Assembly: GCA_900759005.1 (NCBI GenBank)
Contig: CAAEUQ010000126.1
Span: forward strand, 1-49,914
Reading direction: 5' to 3'
Origin: Clostridia bacterium
GTDB taxonomy: Bacteria; Bacillota; Clostridia; Christensenellales; Aristaeellaceae
DNA length: 49,914 nt
The translations under genes were made by a program, and so were the position numbers. Below are positions 40,135 through 48,369 of the stretch, piece after piece (the stretch's first letter is position 1; every line of letters starts with the position of its first letter). Under the pieces are notes generated by a model. That model had not been told where the DNA came from. It did no database searches and was given only the letters and a program-made list of their open reading frames with translations.

Positions 40135-41280
40135 ATGAAACTGCTGATCAAAGGCGGAAAAATCTTCGACGCGATTCATAAGGAACCCTATTTTGCGGAT
40201 ATTCTCGCAGTGGATGGAAAAATCGCTGCAATCGGCGAAAATCTCGACGCGGAAGGTGCGGAGATCGTGGATGCGAGCGGGCTGAATGTCTATCCCGGTC
40301 TGGTGGAAGCCCACGGACATATCGGTCTGGACGGCTGGGCGATGGGCTATGAAGGCTCGGACTATAACGAATACACCGATCCTGTGACCCCGCAGCTGCG
40401 CGCGATCGACGGCATCAATCCGTTCGATGAATCGCTTCACGACGCGGCGCTCGGCGGCGTGACCACTGTTTGCACCGGTCCCGGCAGCTCGAATGTTCTC
40501 GGCGGCACGTTTGCGGCATACAAGACGGTCGGCAAATGCATCGACGATATGTGCATTCTACCCGAAGCGGCGATGAAATGCGCGTTCGGCGAAAACCCAA
40601 AGCGCTGCTATCGCGATAAGAGCATCACCAGCCGTATGTCGACTGCGGCAAAGCTGCGCGATATCCTGTTCCGCGCGCGCGAATATCAGCGCAAGGTCGA
40701 CCTCGCCGGTGACGATGAGAGCAAGCTGCCTGCATTCAATCTTCAGCTGCACGCGATGCTGCCCGTCATGCGCGGACAGATTCCGCTAAAGGCGCACGCG
40801 CATCAGGCGAACGACATCCTGACCGCCGTTCGTATCGCGAAAGAATTCGGCGTAAAACTTACGCTGGAGCACGTGACCGACGGCGCGCTGATCGTGGACG
40901 AGCTGGTCCGCGCGAATGTTCCGCTTGCGGTGGGACCGACGTTCGGTCAGCCGAGCAAGATCGAATTGAAGAACAAATCCTGGAAGACGCCGGGCATTCT
41001 CAACAAGGCGGGCTGCCACGTTTCGATCATCACCGACTCCCCCGTGACCGAACAGCGCCATCTGCGCTTCTGCGCGGCAATGGCGGCAAACGGCGGCATG
41101 GATCCATTCGAGGCGTTCCGCGCGGTTACGCTGTATCCGGCGGAGCATATCGGCATTTCCGATCGAGTTGGTTCCATCGAGGTTGGCAAGGACGCGGACT
41201 TCGCACTGATGGACGGCGACCTGTTCAGCCTTCAGACGAATGTCGTCGCGACATATATTCTCGGATCTCCGGTTTGCTGA
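40135..41280 (+). CDS. Metal-dependent amidohydrolase
   Basis: A 381-residue amidohydrolase-superfamily enzyme. The N-terminal strand MKLLIKGGKIFDAIHKEPYF and the composite beta-sandwich are typical. Metal residues: HGH in VEAHGHIGLD, a later His in LKAHAHQAND, another in LEHVTDGA, and the Asp in IITDSPVTE. No carboxylated Lys at the usual position is obvious, so the site may resemble imidazolonepropionase/isoaspartyl dipeptidase-like subgroups with one metal. The product sits in the ACT-UPF0210 operon 20 nt downstream. The substrate is unknown. I choose the ATG at 40135 with AGGA 7 nt upstream. Confidence 0.88.
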   Translation: MKLLIKGGKIFDAIHKEPYFADILAVDGKIAAIGENLDAEGAEIVDASGLNVYPGLVEAHGHIGLDGWAMGYEGSDYNEYTDPVTPQLRAIDGINPFDESLHDAALGGVTTVCTGPGSSNVLGGTFAAYKTVGKCIDDMCILPEAAMKCAFGENPKRCYRDKSITSRMSTAAKLRDILFRAREYQRKVDLAGDDESKLPAFNLQLHAMLPVMRGQIPLKAHAHQANDILTAVRIAKEFGVKLTLEHVTDGALIVDELVRANVPLAVGPTFGQPSKIELKNKSWKTPGILNKAGCHVSIITDSPVTEQRHLRFCAAMAANGGMDPFEAFRAVTLYPAEHIGISDRVGSIEVGKDADFALMDGDLFSLQTNVVATYILGSPVC

Positions 41281-41286
41281 TTATTT

Positions 41287-41315
41287 CGGGAAGCATATTT
41301 GCTTCCCGATTTTTT
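41287..41315 (+). terminator. Terminator of the ACT-UPF0210-amidohydrolase operon
   Basis: CGGGAAGCA / TGCTTCCCG perfect 9-bp stem with 4-nt loop, then ATTTTTTA. Confidence 0.92.
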
Positions 41316-41348
41316 ACACTTTTGTTTCAGTTCAGATCGGAAAACGCG

Positions 41349-41377
41349 TTGAATATAAGACGAAAATATGATATAAT
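41349..41377 (+). promoter_or_regulatory. Promoter of the YkuD transpeptidase gene
   Basis: TTGAAT (41349-41354), 17-bp spacer, TATAAT (41372-41377) preceded by TG as an extended -10. Confidence 0.75.
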
Positions 41378-41412
41378 TCAGGCGAATTTCGTCTAAAAGG
41401 ATGTGACGCGCT

Positions 41413-43245
41413 TTGCGGAAACGTTTTTGCGCTTTTCTGCTTATGGTATCGCTGATCGCCTCTCTGCTTCCGGCGCACGCCGCCGTCGGCGGAATCAAAT
41501 TAAGCGATAAATACGATATGCCCTATTATATTATCGTGGACGTCACCAATCAGATCACCACGGTTTACGATACGTCTGACGACCATGTGGTTCGTCAGAT
41601 GATTTGTTCGACCGGCAGACACGACGCGACGCCGCTGGGACAATTCATCATGCCCGCACAACAGCGAACGCGCGAACGCGGCGAATGGTATACGTTTCAG
41701 TCAGAAGATATTCTCGCAAAATATGCCACGCGAATCGTAGGCAATTTCCTGTTTCATTCCATCCTCTATACCGCGATGGATGACAGCACGCTGAACGAAG
41801 AGGAAGCGGCAAAGCTCGGTCGGCCCGCGTCGCACGGATGCATCCGTCTGCGTGTTCCGGACGCAAAGTACATCGCTGATAACTGCTTCGCCGGTACTGC
41901 GGTTTACATTTACGAAGGCGAAGCGCGCAACGAAGACCTGCGCGATCTGCTGCTCGAACGCTCGTATACCGGCGAGAATGGCGAAACCTACAATGAATTT
42001 CTCGGTATTCCGGACGATCCGAATACGCTCGGGCGCTTCTCGTCCGGCGACGAGGTTTCCGCGCTTCAGGCGCGTCTGAAGGCGCTGGGCTATTACGACG
42101 GCGAAATCGACGGCAATTACCGAACAGCGACCATCGAGGCGGTAAAGGCGCTTCAGACGGCGCTCGGCGAAGAGGCAACTGGTCAGGCAAGCGCTGAATT
42201 CCGTGAAGAGATTCAGTCTGCCGCAACGCCGACGGGATTGAATGTTCCGCTCGCAATGGGCGATTCCGGTCCCTGCGTTTCCGCACTTCAGACGCGTCTG
42301 AAGACGCTCAAGCTCTATGATGGCAATATAGACGGCGAATTTTCGTCCGCACTCGGCGAATCGGTGCGCCTTTTCCGGCAGGTTTACGGCTATTCTGATG
42401 GAACGGACGCCTCCTGCGAAATTCAAAAGGCGATTCGCTACGAATCCGCGATGGTCGCGGGACTGTTCGTCGCCTCGCCGGACTATGTTTGCACACGCGA
42501 AAGCAGCTCGGTGGATACTGCGATAGTGGAAACCACGAGCGCGATTCGTCTGCGCACCACACCGGATTTAGAATCCGAGGTGCTCGACCGGCTTGAAAAC
42601 GGCGAAACTGTGATCGTCCTTGAATACAATCTGGACGGCGGCTGGGCAAAGGTTCTTTATAACGAAGACGAAGGCTATATGAAGCGCTCCTATCTGAAGC
42701 GCGCGACGCAGACGGTGCTCCAGTTGAAATACTCCTCCGAAATGAGCGGGCTTTCCTACACGATCGGCGATTCCGCCGAAGCGTATTTGACCGGCACGCC
42801 GTTTCCGGAAGCGGTATTCAGCGAATACCTCGCAAACGGCGGGAATCCGGAGGAGCGTTCTGAACTGCGCAATTATGCGACGGTTGAACTCGGCGACGAC
42901 GGAATGCAGCTGCGCCTGCTCGCAAGCCCCGACACTTCGGACACAACCGACGTTCTGCTTGCGGACGGAACACGCGCGGAAGTGCTCGTTAAAGGTTCTT
43001 ACTGGTCTCTGATTTCCGGCGAAGGATTTCTCGGCTGCGCGCCGAATCGCTTCCTTTCGTTCTGGCAGGGGCCGGACGATCTGCTGGGCGATCATCTGCG
43101 CGACGTATCGCTCAGCATGAAGAATCAGGTTGCGGAGGCGGAGCCGCTCTCTGAATCGGACGAAGCGGATCTGCTCTCGATCAACGCGGAGATCACCGGT
43201 TCCCCCACCGCGCTGCCGATCGACGTAAAAAAGAAAAATGCATAA
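41413..43245 (+). CDS. L,D-transpeptidase (YkuD) with peptidoglycan-binding and SH3 domains
   Basis: A 610-residue exported cell-wall enzyme. Signal peptide 1-23 ends PAHA. The YkuD domain (about 37-168) has His115 in NFLFHSILY and the catalytic SHGCIRL with Cys143, forming 3-3 cross-links or attaching wall proteins. Two peptidoglycan-binding domains follow: about 207-255 (VSALQARLKALGYYDGEIDG) and 279-325 (VSALQTRLKTLKLYDGNIDG). Then comes an SH3-like domain at about 375-428 (AIRLRTTPDLESEVLDRLEN) and a second SH3-like unit near 495-555. The start is TTG at 41413 with AAAGGA 11-12 nt upstream; no in-frame ATG precedes the signal peptide. It is monocistronic, with a shared terminator downstream. 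Confidence 0.92.
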   Translation: MRKRFCAFLLMVSLIASLLPAHAAVGGIKLSDKYDMPYYIIVDVTNQITTVYDTSDDHVVRQMICSTGRHDATPLGQFIMPAQQRTRERGEWYTFQSEDILAKYATRIVGNFLFHSILYTAMDDSTLNEEEAAKLGRPASHGCIRLRVPDAKYIADNCFAGTAVYIYEGEARNEDLRDLLLERSYTGENGETYNEFLGIPDDPNTLGRFSSGDEVSALQARLKALGYYDGEIDGNYRTATIEAVKALQTALGEEATGQASAEFREEIQSAATPTGLNVPLAMGDSGPCVSALQTRLKTLKLYDGNIDGEFSSALGESVRLFRQVYGYSDGTDASCEIQKAIRYESAMVAGLFVASPDYVCTRESSSVDTAIVETTSAIRLRTTPDLESEVLDRLENGETVIVLEYNLDGGWAKVLYNEDEGYMKRSYLKRATQTVLQLKYSSEMSGLSYTIGDSAEAYLTGTPFPEAVFSEYLANGGNPEERSELRNYATVELGDDGMQLRLLASPDTSDTTDVLLADGTRAEVLVKGSYWSLISGEGFLGCAPNRFLSFWQGPDDLLGDHLRDVSLSMKNQVAEAEPLSESDEADLLSINAEITGSPTALPIDVKKKNA

Positions 43246-43248
43246 ATG

Positions 43249-43282
43249 ACCCGCCGGCGATCTGAATCGATCGACGGCGGGT
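43249..43282. terminator. Bidirectional terminator between the YkuD gene and a membrane-protein gene
   Basis: ACCCGCCGGCGATC pairs with GATCGACGGCGGGT (one mismatch) over a 6-nt loop between convergent stop codons. TTTACTATTT follows on the plus strand. Confidence 0.75.
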
Positions 43283-43285
43283 TTA

Positions 43286-43906
43286 CTATTTGATTCTTAT
43301 GCCGTATATTCGCAGCCAATCGAGAAAACGCTCGTCTTTTCCAATGAACGCACGATAGCCCTTTCCATTCTTCAACAGGAGCATCAAAACGTTGTAATTG
43401 CGGCTTGATTTTCCCATCTTCAGTGTTTCGCCAATGATTACAGCCGCGCGATTCGAATTGATCGCGCTGCGGCGAACCGCAATCGCAGTTCCCAGTCCAA
43501 CGCTGATGTACCATTCCGAATCATGGTAATGCCAGAAACCGCCATTATAAACAAGCGTTTGATCCCGAAGCTCGTCAAAGCCCGCCATCGCACAGCCCTG
43601 CCAAACTGGTTTTACGCAGAACAAAACCTTCCAAATCAGCGGCGCGACCGTGATTATCGCTATAATCGCATCGCTGATCGCCTCCGCCTCTGGGTCGATG
43701 CGCCCATATTGCGCGCAAAGGTGAATCAGCGCCATCAACGCGCATCCGATCAGCAGCATTGTCAATGCGCTGAGCAATATCCCCGTTGCGCGGAAGAGAT
43801 TTTTTCTCGTCAAAGGCAGCGCTTTTCTTTTTCGCCTTTGGCTGGACGCATAGCTCGCAATGCCGCTTATCAGCGCCGCGAGAAACAGAAATTCCAATTG
43901 CTTCAT
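43286..43906 (-). CDS. Hypothetical membrane protein
   Basis: A 206-residue protein. An N-terminal helix (about 1-18) is followed by a basic stretch, two helices (about 42-66 and 80-102), and a soluble C-terminal half with beta strands (WYISVGLGTAIAVRRSAIN, VLMLLLKNGKGYRAFIGKDE). The arrangement resembles membrane proteins with a C-terminal PH-like domain, but I do not recognise the family. No clear Shine-Dalgarno precedes the ATG at 43906, so the start is uncertain. It lies just after the terminator of the 2-oxoacid dehydrogenase operon on the same strand, so its promoter is unclear. Confidence 0.65.
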   Translation of the reverse strand: MKQLEFLFLAALISGIASYASSQRRKRKALPLTRKNLFRATGILLSALTMLLIGCALMALIHLCAQYGRIDPEAEAISDAIIAIITVAPLIWKVLFCVKPVWQGCAMAGFDELRDQTLVYNGGFWHYHDSEWYISVGLGTAIAVRRSAINSNRAAVIIGETLKMGKSSRNYNVLMLLLKNGKGYRAFIGKDERFLDWLRIYGIRIK

Positions 43907-43918
43907 CTTTTGAACGAT

Positions 43919-43962
43919 TCAAAAGGGAATCGCTCTCCGTTTTGAGAGCAATTCCCCTTTTT
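43919..43962 (-). terminator. Terminator of the 2-oxoacid dehydrogenase operon
   Basis: On the minus strand a stem of about 15 bp (GGGGAATTGCTCTC with GAGAGCGATTCCC, one bulge) and a 6-nt loop is followed by TTTTGAATC. It begins a few nt after the E1 stop codon. Confidence 0.8.
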
Positions 43963-43967
43963 ATACC

Positions 43968-46436
43968 TTATACGCCCTTGCTTTCGTTGCTGAGCTTCTT
44001 TCCGATGGACTGGTTCGTGGTGCGAACATGACCCGGCAGCGGAACGATTTTCGCATCGATTGCATCCAGAATCCAACTCGGCTGCGGGAAGAACGCCTCT
44101 TCCAGCTCGTGCGCCGGCGTGATCCAGTTCTTCGAAGCCACGATAACCGGCGGCGCATCCAGCTCGTCGAACGCCATTTCGGTGATCTGGCGCGCGACCT
44201 CGCTCGCGAACGAATTGCGCTCGCACGCGTCGGTAACGATCACGAGGCGACCAGTCTTCTTCACAGATTCAATCACGGTTTCATAATCGAACGGAACCAG
44301 CGTGCGCGCGTCGATGATCTCGGCTTCCATGCCGTACTTCTCCTTCAGTTCGTCTGCCGCCTTCAGCGCGCGATACAGCACTGCGCCGAAGCTGAGAATC
44401 GTGACATCCTTGCCCACGCGCTTTACGTCCGCCTTGCCGAATGGAATCTCATAGTACTCCTTCGGAACGCCGCCCTCGTGGAACTGCTCGCCTACGTCGT
44501 AAATGCGCTGAGATTCGAAGAACACGACCGGATCAGTGCCGACCAGCGCGCTCGCCATCAGCCCCTTCGCATCATACGGGGACGCCGGATAGGCGATCTT
44601 CAGTCCCGGAATGTGCGCCGTCAGGCTCGACCAGTCCTGAGAATGCTGTGCGCCGTATTTGGAACCGACGGACACGCGCAGCACGACCGGCATCTTGATG
44701 ATGTCCGCACTCATCGCCTGCCACTTCGCCATCTGGTTGAACACCTCATCGCCCGCGCAGCCAAGGAAGTCGCAGTACATCAGTTCAACCAGCGCACGGC
44801 CGCCCGCCATCGCATAGCCTACCGCACTGCCGACGATTGCGGATTCGGAAATCGGCGTGTTGAACAGGCGATGATACGGCAGCGCCTCGGTAAGTCCGCG
44901 GTAAACCGCAAACGCGCCGCCCCAGTCGCGCACGTCCTCGCCATAGGAAACAAGCGTCGGATCCTTATAGAAGCGATCGACAATCGCCTCGAACAGACCG
45001 TCGCGCAGCTGGAAGACCTTATTCTTCGAAACCAGCGCGCCGTTTGCGTCGAAGCCGTAGCGCTCCTTCTTCGCAATCTGCTGGACGCGCGGAATTTCCT
45101 CCATCGGGATATTCACATCCGGCTTCGCATCGGAGAACGCTTCGACATGACCGTTGGTGAACATCATATCCGCAATCGCATCCGGATTGGCAACCAGATC
45201 CATGCGCGGCGAAATCGTCTCATCGATCGCGAGCTGGAAATTGCGGAAGTTGGTTTCTTTGACGTGCTCGACGATCTTGTCAAGCTCCGTTTCAGTCGCC
45301 ACGCCCGCATCGATCAGCTGCTGGCGATACGCCGGAATCGGATCCTGCGCCTTCCACGCGTTGATTTCATCCTGTGTGCGGTAGGAAGAGCTGTCCGACG
45401 GGGAGTGTCCGCAGAAGCGGTAGGTCACAATATCGATCAACACCGGCCCCTTGCCCTCTTCGACAATCTTCTTCTTGCGGCCAAATGCTTCGATGACCGC
45501 CAGCGGATTGAAGCCGTCGACGCGCTCCGCGTTCATCTGATTCGGGTTGAAGCCCGCGCCCATGCGCGCCGGGAAATCGTACGCCATGGTTTCGCCGCGA
45601 GTCTGACCACCCATGCCGTACTGGTTGTTGAAGATCGAGAAGATGACCGGCAGACCGCCCTTCATCTCGTCGCTCCACAGCTCAGTCAGCTGTCCCATGC
45701 CCGACATATTCAGTGCTTCAAGCACCGGACCGCGTCCGAGCGCGCCGTCGCCGATATTCGCCATAACGACGCCGGGTTTGCGGTTTACGCGCTTGTACAG
45801 CGCCGCGCCCATCGCAATCGTGCCGGAGCCGCCGACGATCGCGTTGTTCGGGTAAATGCCGAACGGCGTAAAGAACGTGTGCATTGATCCGCCGAGACCG
45901 CGGTTGAAGCCAGTCTCGCGCGCGAAAATCTCCGCCATCGCGCCGTAGAGCAGGAAATCGATCGCCAGATCCTTCACCGTCGCGTGCGGCTGCTTTTCAA
46001 CGACCTTCAGACATTTGCCGTCCAGGAAGCCCTGCATGATCTTCATCAGCTCGTCGTCCGGCAGCTTTTCGATCGCGGAAAGACCCTTTGCGAGAATGTC
46101 GGAATGCGCGCGGTGGGAGCCGAAAATCAGGTCGTCTACCGTCATATGGAACGCTTCGCCGACCGCCGCCGCTTCTTCGCCGATGGACAGATGCGCCGGT
46201 CCCGGATGGTTATAGGAAACGCCGTTGTATTTGCCGTTGATCTTGATTTCATTGATCATCGTCTCAAACTCGCGCAGCGTGAGCATATCGCGATAGATGT
46301 TGATCAGCTGCTCGGTCGTGAAATTGCCGAGCTCGTCCTTGACGGTCTTTCTGTATTGATTGCACGGAATATCCTCAAAGTGGATATAGCCGGGCGCACG
46401 CATTTCATTCGGATCTACGAACAACTGCTTGGACAT
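43968..46436 (-). CDS. Fused E1 alpha-beta subunit of a 2-oxoacid/acetoin dehydrogenase complex
   Basis: An 822-residue thiamine-diphosphate enzyme in which the usual E1 alpha and beta chains are joined. The alpha part (about 40-410) has GSHRAHSDILAKG, GLGGSMHTF and the ThDP motif GDGAL (229-233) ending in NNQYG (270-274), as well as FCGHSPSDSSSYR. The beta part (about 470-800) has VSYGEDVRDWGGAFAVYRGL, NTPISESAIVGSAVGYAM, the QMAKWQAMS helix and DARTLVPFDYETV. Such fused E1 chains decarboxylate pyruvate, acetoin or a branched 2-oxoacid and pass the acyl group to E2 lipoyl domains; which substrate is unclear. The ATG at 46436 has GGGGAG 10 nt upstream. E2 is transcribed first, 60 bp away. No E3 gene is in the window. 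Confidence 0.9.
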   Translation of the reverse strand: MSKQLFVDPNEMRAPGYIHFEDIPCNQYRKTVKDELGNFTTEQLINIYRDMLTLREFETMINEIKINGKYNGVSYNHPGPAHLSIGEEAAAVGEAFHMTVDDLIFGSHRAHSDILAKGLSAIEKLPDDELMKIMQGFLDGKCLKVVEKQPHATVKDLAIDFLLYGAMAEIFARETGFNRGLGGSMHTFFTPFGIYPNNAIVGGSGTIAMGAALYKRVNRKPGVVMANIGDGALGRGPVLEALNMSGMGQLTELWSDEMKGGLPVIFSIFNNQYGMGGQTRGETMAYDFPARMGAGFNPNQMNAERVDGFNPLAVIEAFGRKKKIVEEGKGPVLIDIVTYRFCGHSPSDSSSYRTQDEINAWKAQDPIPAYRQQLIDAGVATETELDKIVEHVKETNFRNFQLAIDETISPRMDLVANPDAIADMMFTNGHVEAFSDAKPDVNIPMEEIPRVQQIAKKERYGFDANGALVSKNKVFQLRDGLFEAIVDRFYKDPTLVSYGEDVRDWGGAFAVYRGLTEALPYHRLFNTPISESAIVGSAVGYAMAGGRALVELMYCDFLGCAGDEVFNQMAKWQAMSADIIKMPVVLRVSVGSKYGAQHSQDWSSLTAHIPGLKIAYPASPYDAKGLMASALVGTDPVVFFESQRIYDVGEQFHEGGVPKEYYEIPFGKADVKRVGKDVTILSFGAVLYRALKAADELKEKYGMEAEIIDARTLVPFDYETVIESVKKTGRLVIVTDACERNSFASEVARQITEMAFDELDAPPVIVASKNWITPAHELEEAFFPQPSWILDAIDAKIVPLPGHVRTTNQSIGKKLSNESKGV

Positions 46437-46465
46437 ATTTGCCACTCTCCCCTTTTATTTTCCGC

Positions 46466-46493
46466 ACCGTTCGGGAAATGCCTCCCGAACGGT
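46466..46493 (-). other. Intercistronic hairpin between E2 and E1
   Basis: ACCGTTCGGGA / TCCCGAACGGT is a perfect 11-bp stem with 6-nt loop, followed on the minus strand by GCGGAAAATAAA rather than T residues. It is therefore more likely an mRNA processing or stabilising element, setting different E2 and E1 levels, than a terminator. Confidence 0.6.
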
Positions 46494-46505
46494 CATTTTC
46501 AATTC

Positions 46506-48095
46506 TCAGCCGCGCGCCAGAAGCAGCGTGAAATTCTCAAGATTGGTCTTCAGATCGACCAGGAACTTCGAAGCCGGCGTTCCATCGAGCGCGCGATGGT
46601 CGTAAGACAGCGACAGGTTCATACTCGGATACACCTTGATCTCTCCGTTTTCCATTTTGAACGCATCCTTCATCGCGCAAACGCCGAGAATGCCGGTCTG
46701 CGGCGGATTCACCACGGGCGTAAACGATTCGATGCCGAGCGAGCCGATATTCGAAACAGTAAACGACGCGCCCTTCAGGTAATCGGGGCTGATCTTGCCC
46801 TCCTTGCATTCCTTTGCGAGCTTCTTCGCCGTATCGGACAGCTCCTTGAGCGTCATCTTATCGGCGTTGAAGATCGTGGGCACCATGAGACCGCGATCGG
46901 TATCGACCGCCATGCCCAGATGCACGCCGCGGAAATACTTCATGGTCTTTCCGTCGTCGATCAGATTTGCGTTCAGCGCCTTATGCTGCGGCATTGCCAG
47001 CGTGCGCGCCACGGCGTACATGATAATATCGTTGATCGAAATCTTTTCCATGCCATACGGCTCGCCCTTCGCCTTGAACATCGCGCGCGCCTTCTTGACC
47101 TCGGTCGCGTCGTAAGAAAGGTTGTGGGTCAGCTGCGCCATGGAGGAAAGCGAGGTCATCATCGCCTTCGCAATCACCTTGCGCATATTGCTCATCGGCT
47201 CGGTGTAGCTGTCGTCGACCGGCTTGCCCAACTCGACGGGCGCCACTTCGGCAGCCGCCGTTTCAGCGGGCTTCGCCGCTTCAGCCTTCTCCGCGCCGAC
47301 CAGCTTGCCGGCTGCTATCAGCGCCTGAACGTCGCGCTCGATTACGCGGCCGTCGGGTCCCGTAGGCACGACCTTCGAAAGATCTGCGCCGCTCTTCTCC
47401 GCCAGCGCCTTTGCGCGCGGGGAAATCTTCAGATTGCCGATCGCAACGGGCGCCTCGGCAGTCTCGAAAACGGGCGCTGCGGATTCAACCTGCTCCGCGC
47501 CGGGGCGATACGCATCCGCATTCGCGCCCGCCTTGCCAATTACGCATACATTGTCCAGGCAGGGAACGTCGTCGCCTTCCTCATAAAAGCGCGCGAGCAG
47601 CGTTCCGGCAACCTCGGCTTCGCACTCAAACGCCGCCTTGTCGGTTTCATAGGAGAACAGCTTATCGCCCACAGCAACCGGATCGCCGACATTTTTGAAC
47701 CACTCGCTGATTACGCAGCTTTCAACCGTATTGCCCTGTCGCGGCATGATCACCGGCGTGCAGTCGCCCGTGGGTGCGGCAGTCTGCGCAGGCGCGGCGG
47801 CAGCGGGCGCGGCATCACTGACGGAAGCCGCGGCAACGCACGCGTCCGGATTTTCGCCAGGCTGACCGATTACGCATACGGTATCCAGACAGGGAACGTC
47901 ATCGCCCTCCTGATACATGACCTTCAGGAGCGTACCCGCCGTTTCCGCTTCGCATTCGAATGCCGCTTTATCGGTTTCATAGGAAAAAAGAACGTCTCCG
48001 ACCGCCACCGTATCGCCCGGCTTCTTGTTCCAGGCGGTAATGATGCAGCTTTCAACCGTATTGCCCTGACGGGGCATGATCACAGCAACAGCCAT
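46506..48095 (-). CDS. Dihydrolipoamide acyltransferase (E2) with two lipoyl domains
   Basis: A 529-residue E2 core subunit. Lipoyl domain 1 (about 1-78) has lipoylated Lys43 in SYETDKAAFECEA. Lipoyl domain 2 (113-190) has Lys153 in the same motif and is nearly identical. Ala/Pro-rich linkers separate them. The E3/E1-binding domain (about 223-258) reads KISPRAKALAEKSGADLSKV with TGPDGRVIERDV. The catalytic domain (about 310-529) ends with SYDHRALDGTPASKF, catalytic His500. It moves acyl groups from lipoate to CoA. The ATG at 48095 has GGGAGG upstream. It is first in the operon, ahead of the fused E1. E3 must come from elsewhere. Confidence 0.93.
   Translation of the reverse strand: MAVAVIMPRQGNTVESCIITAWNKKPGDTVAVGDVLFSYETDKAAFECEAETAGTLLKVMYQEGDDVPCLDTVCVIGQPGENPDACVAAASVSDAAPAAAAPAQTAAPTGDCTPVIMPRQGNTVESCVISEWFKNVGDPVAVGDKLFSYETDKAAFECEAEVAGTLLARFYEEGDDVPCLDNVCVIGKAGANADAYRPGAEQVESAAPVFETAEAPVAIGNLKISPRAKALAEKSGADLSKVVPTGPDGRVIERDVQALIAAGKLVGAEKAEAAKPAETAAAEVAPVELGKPVDDSYTEPMSNMRKVIAKAMMTSLSSMAQLTHNLSYDATEVKKARAMFKAKGEPYGMEKISINDIIMYAVARTLAMPQHKALNANLIDDGKTMKYFRGVHLGMAVDTDRGLMVPTIFNADKMTLKELSDTAKKLAKECKEGKISPDYLKGASFTVSNIGSLGIESFTPVVNPPQTGILGVCAMKDAFKMENGEIKVYPSMNLSLSYDHRALDGTPASKFLVDLKTNLENFTLLLARG
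47526..48095 (-). repeat. Direct repeat of the lipoyl-domain coding sequence
   Basis: Codons 1-78 and 113-190 of E2 encode near-identical lipoyl domains and share long stretches of DNA identity, for example around the lipoyl-lysine motif and the GDDVPCLD segment. The similarity implies a recent internal duplication or gene conversion. Confidence 0.75.
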
Positions 48096-48144
48096 ATGTA
48101 TCCTCCCAATACTTCGAGTTTTCAAGCCCAGCTTGTCTTTCTAT

Positions 48145-48173
48145 ATTGTATCAGGAACGAAACAAACAATCAA
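48145..48173 (-). promoter_or_regulatory. Promoter of the 2-oxoacid dehydrogenase operon
   Basis: On the minus strand TTGATT (48168-48173), a 17-bp spacer and TACAAT (48145-48150), about 50 nt before the E2 start. Confidence 0.7.
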
Positions 48174-48218
48174 CGAAACAACGCTATCTTCACATCAAAT
48201 TCATCTTATTTAACATTT

Positions 48219-48248
48219 CGTTCGACATTATCCGTTCACTATCGAACG
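48219..48248. promoter_or_regulatory. Inverted repeat upstream of the E2 promoter
   Basis: CGTTCGA (48219-48225) and TCGAACG (48242-48248) are exact inverted arms spaced by 16 bp, 46-75 bp upstream of the -35 box of the E2 promoter. The spacing of about two helical turns suits a dimeric regulator bound on one face, either an activator of E2 or a regulator of the divergent hydrolase. The rest of the 274-bp divergent region holds only the two promoters. Confidence 0.4.
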
Positions 48249-48330
48249 TTCGGAAATGGAATTTGACGCGAAAGGGACCGAAAAATAACGAAGCCGGACG
48301 CGCAAAAGGCGTGCACTGCCGCATTAAATA

Positions 48331-48339
48331 TGATATAAT
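48331..48339 (+). promoter_or_regulatory. Extended -10 promoter of the secreted hydrolase gene
   Basis: TGATATAAT is an extended -10 (TGnTATAAT). No good -35 is present, which such promoters tolerate. It lies about 30 nt before the start codon. Confidence 0.65.
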
Positions 48340-48369
48340 GAAGATATCCAAGATAAGGAGGGTATGACT

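Noticed and set aside
44028..45887. A 619-codon plus-strand frame opposite the fused E1
   Set aside because: Same reason: Arg/His-rich antisense shadow of a conserved enzyme.
45984..48266. A 760-codon plus-strand frame opposite E1 and E2
   Set aside because: Antisense shadow of two well-supported genes, with no domain and no promoter.
48096..48369. Possible riboswitch in the divergent region before E2 and the hydrolase
   Set aside because: Only promoters and one widely spaced inverted repeat are visible. The leaders are about 50 and 30 nt, too short for a riboswitch.
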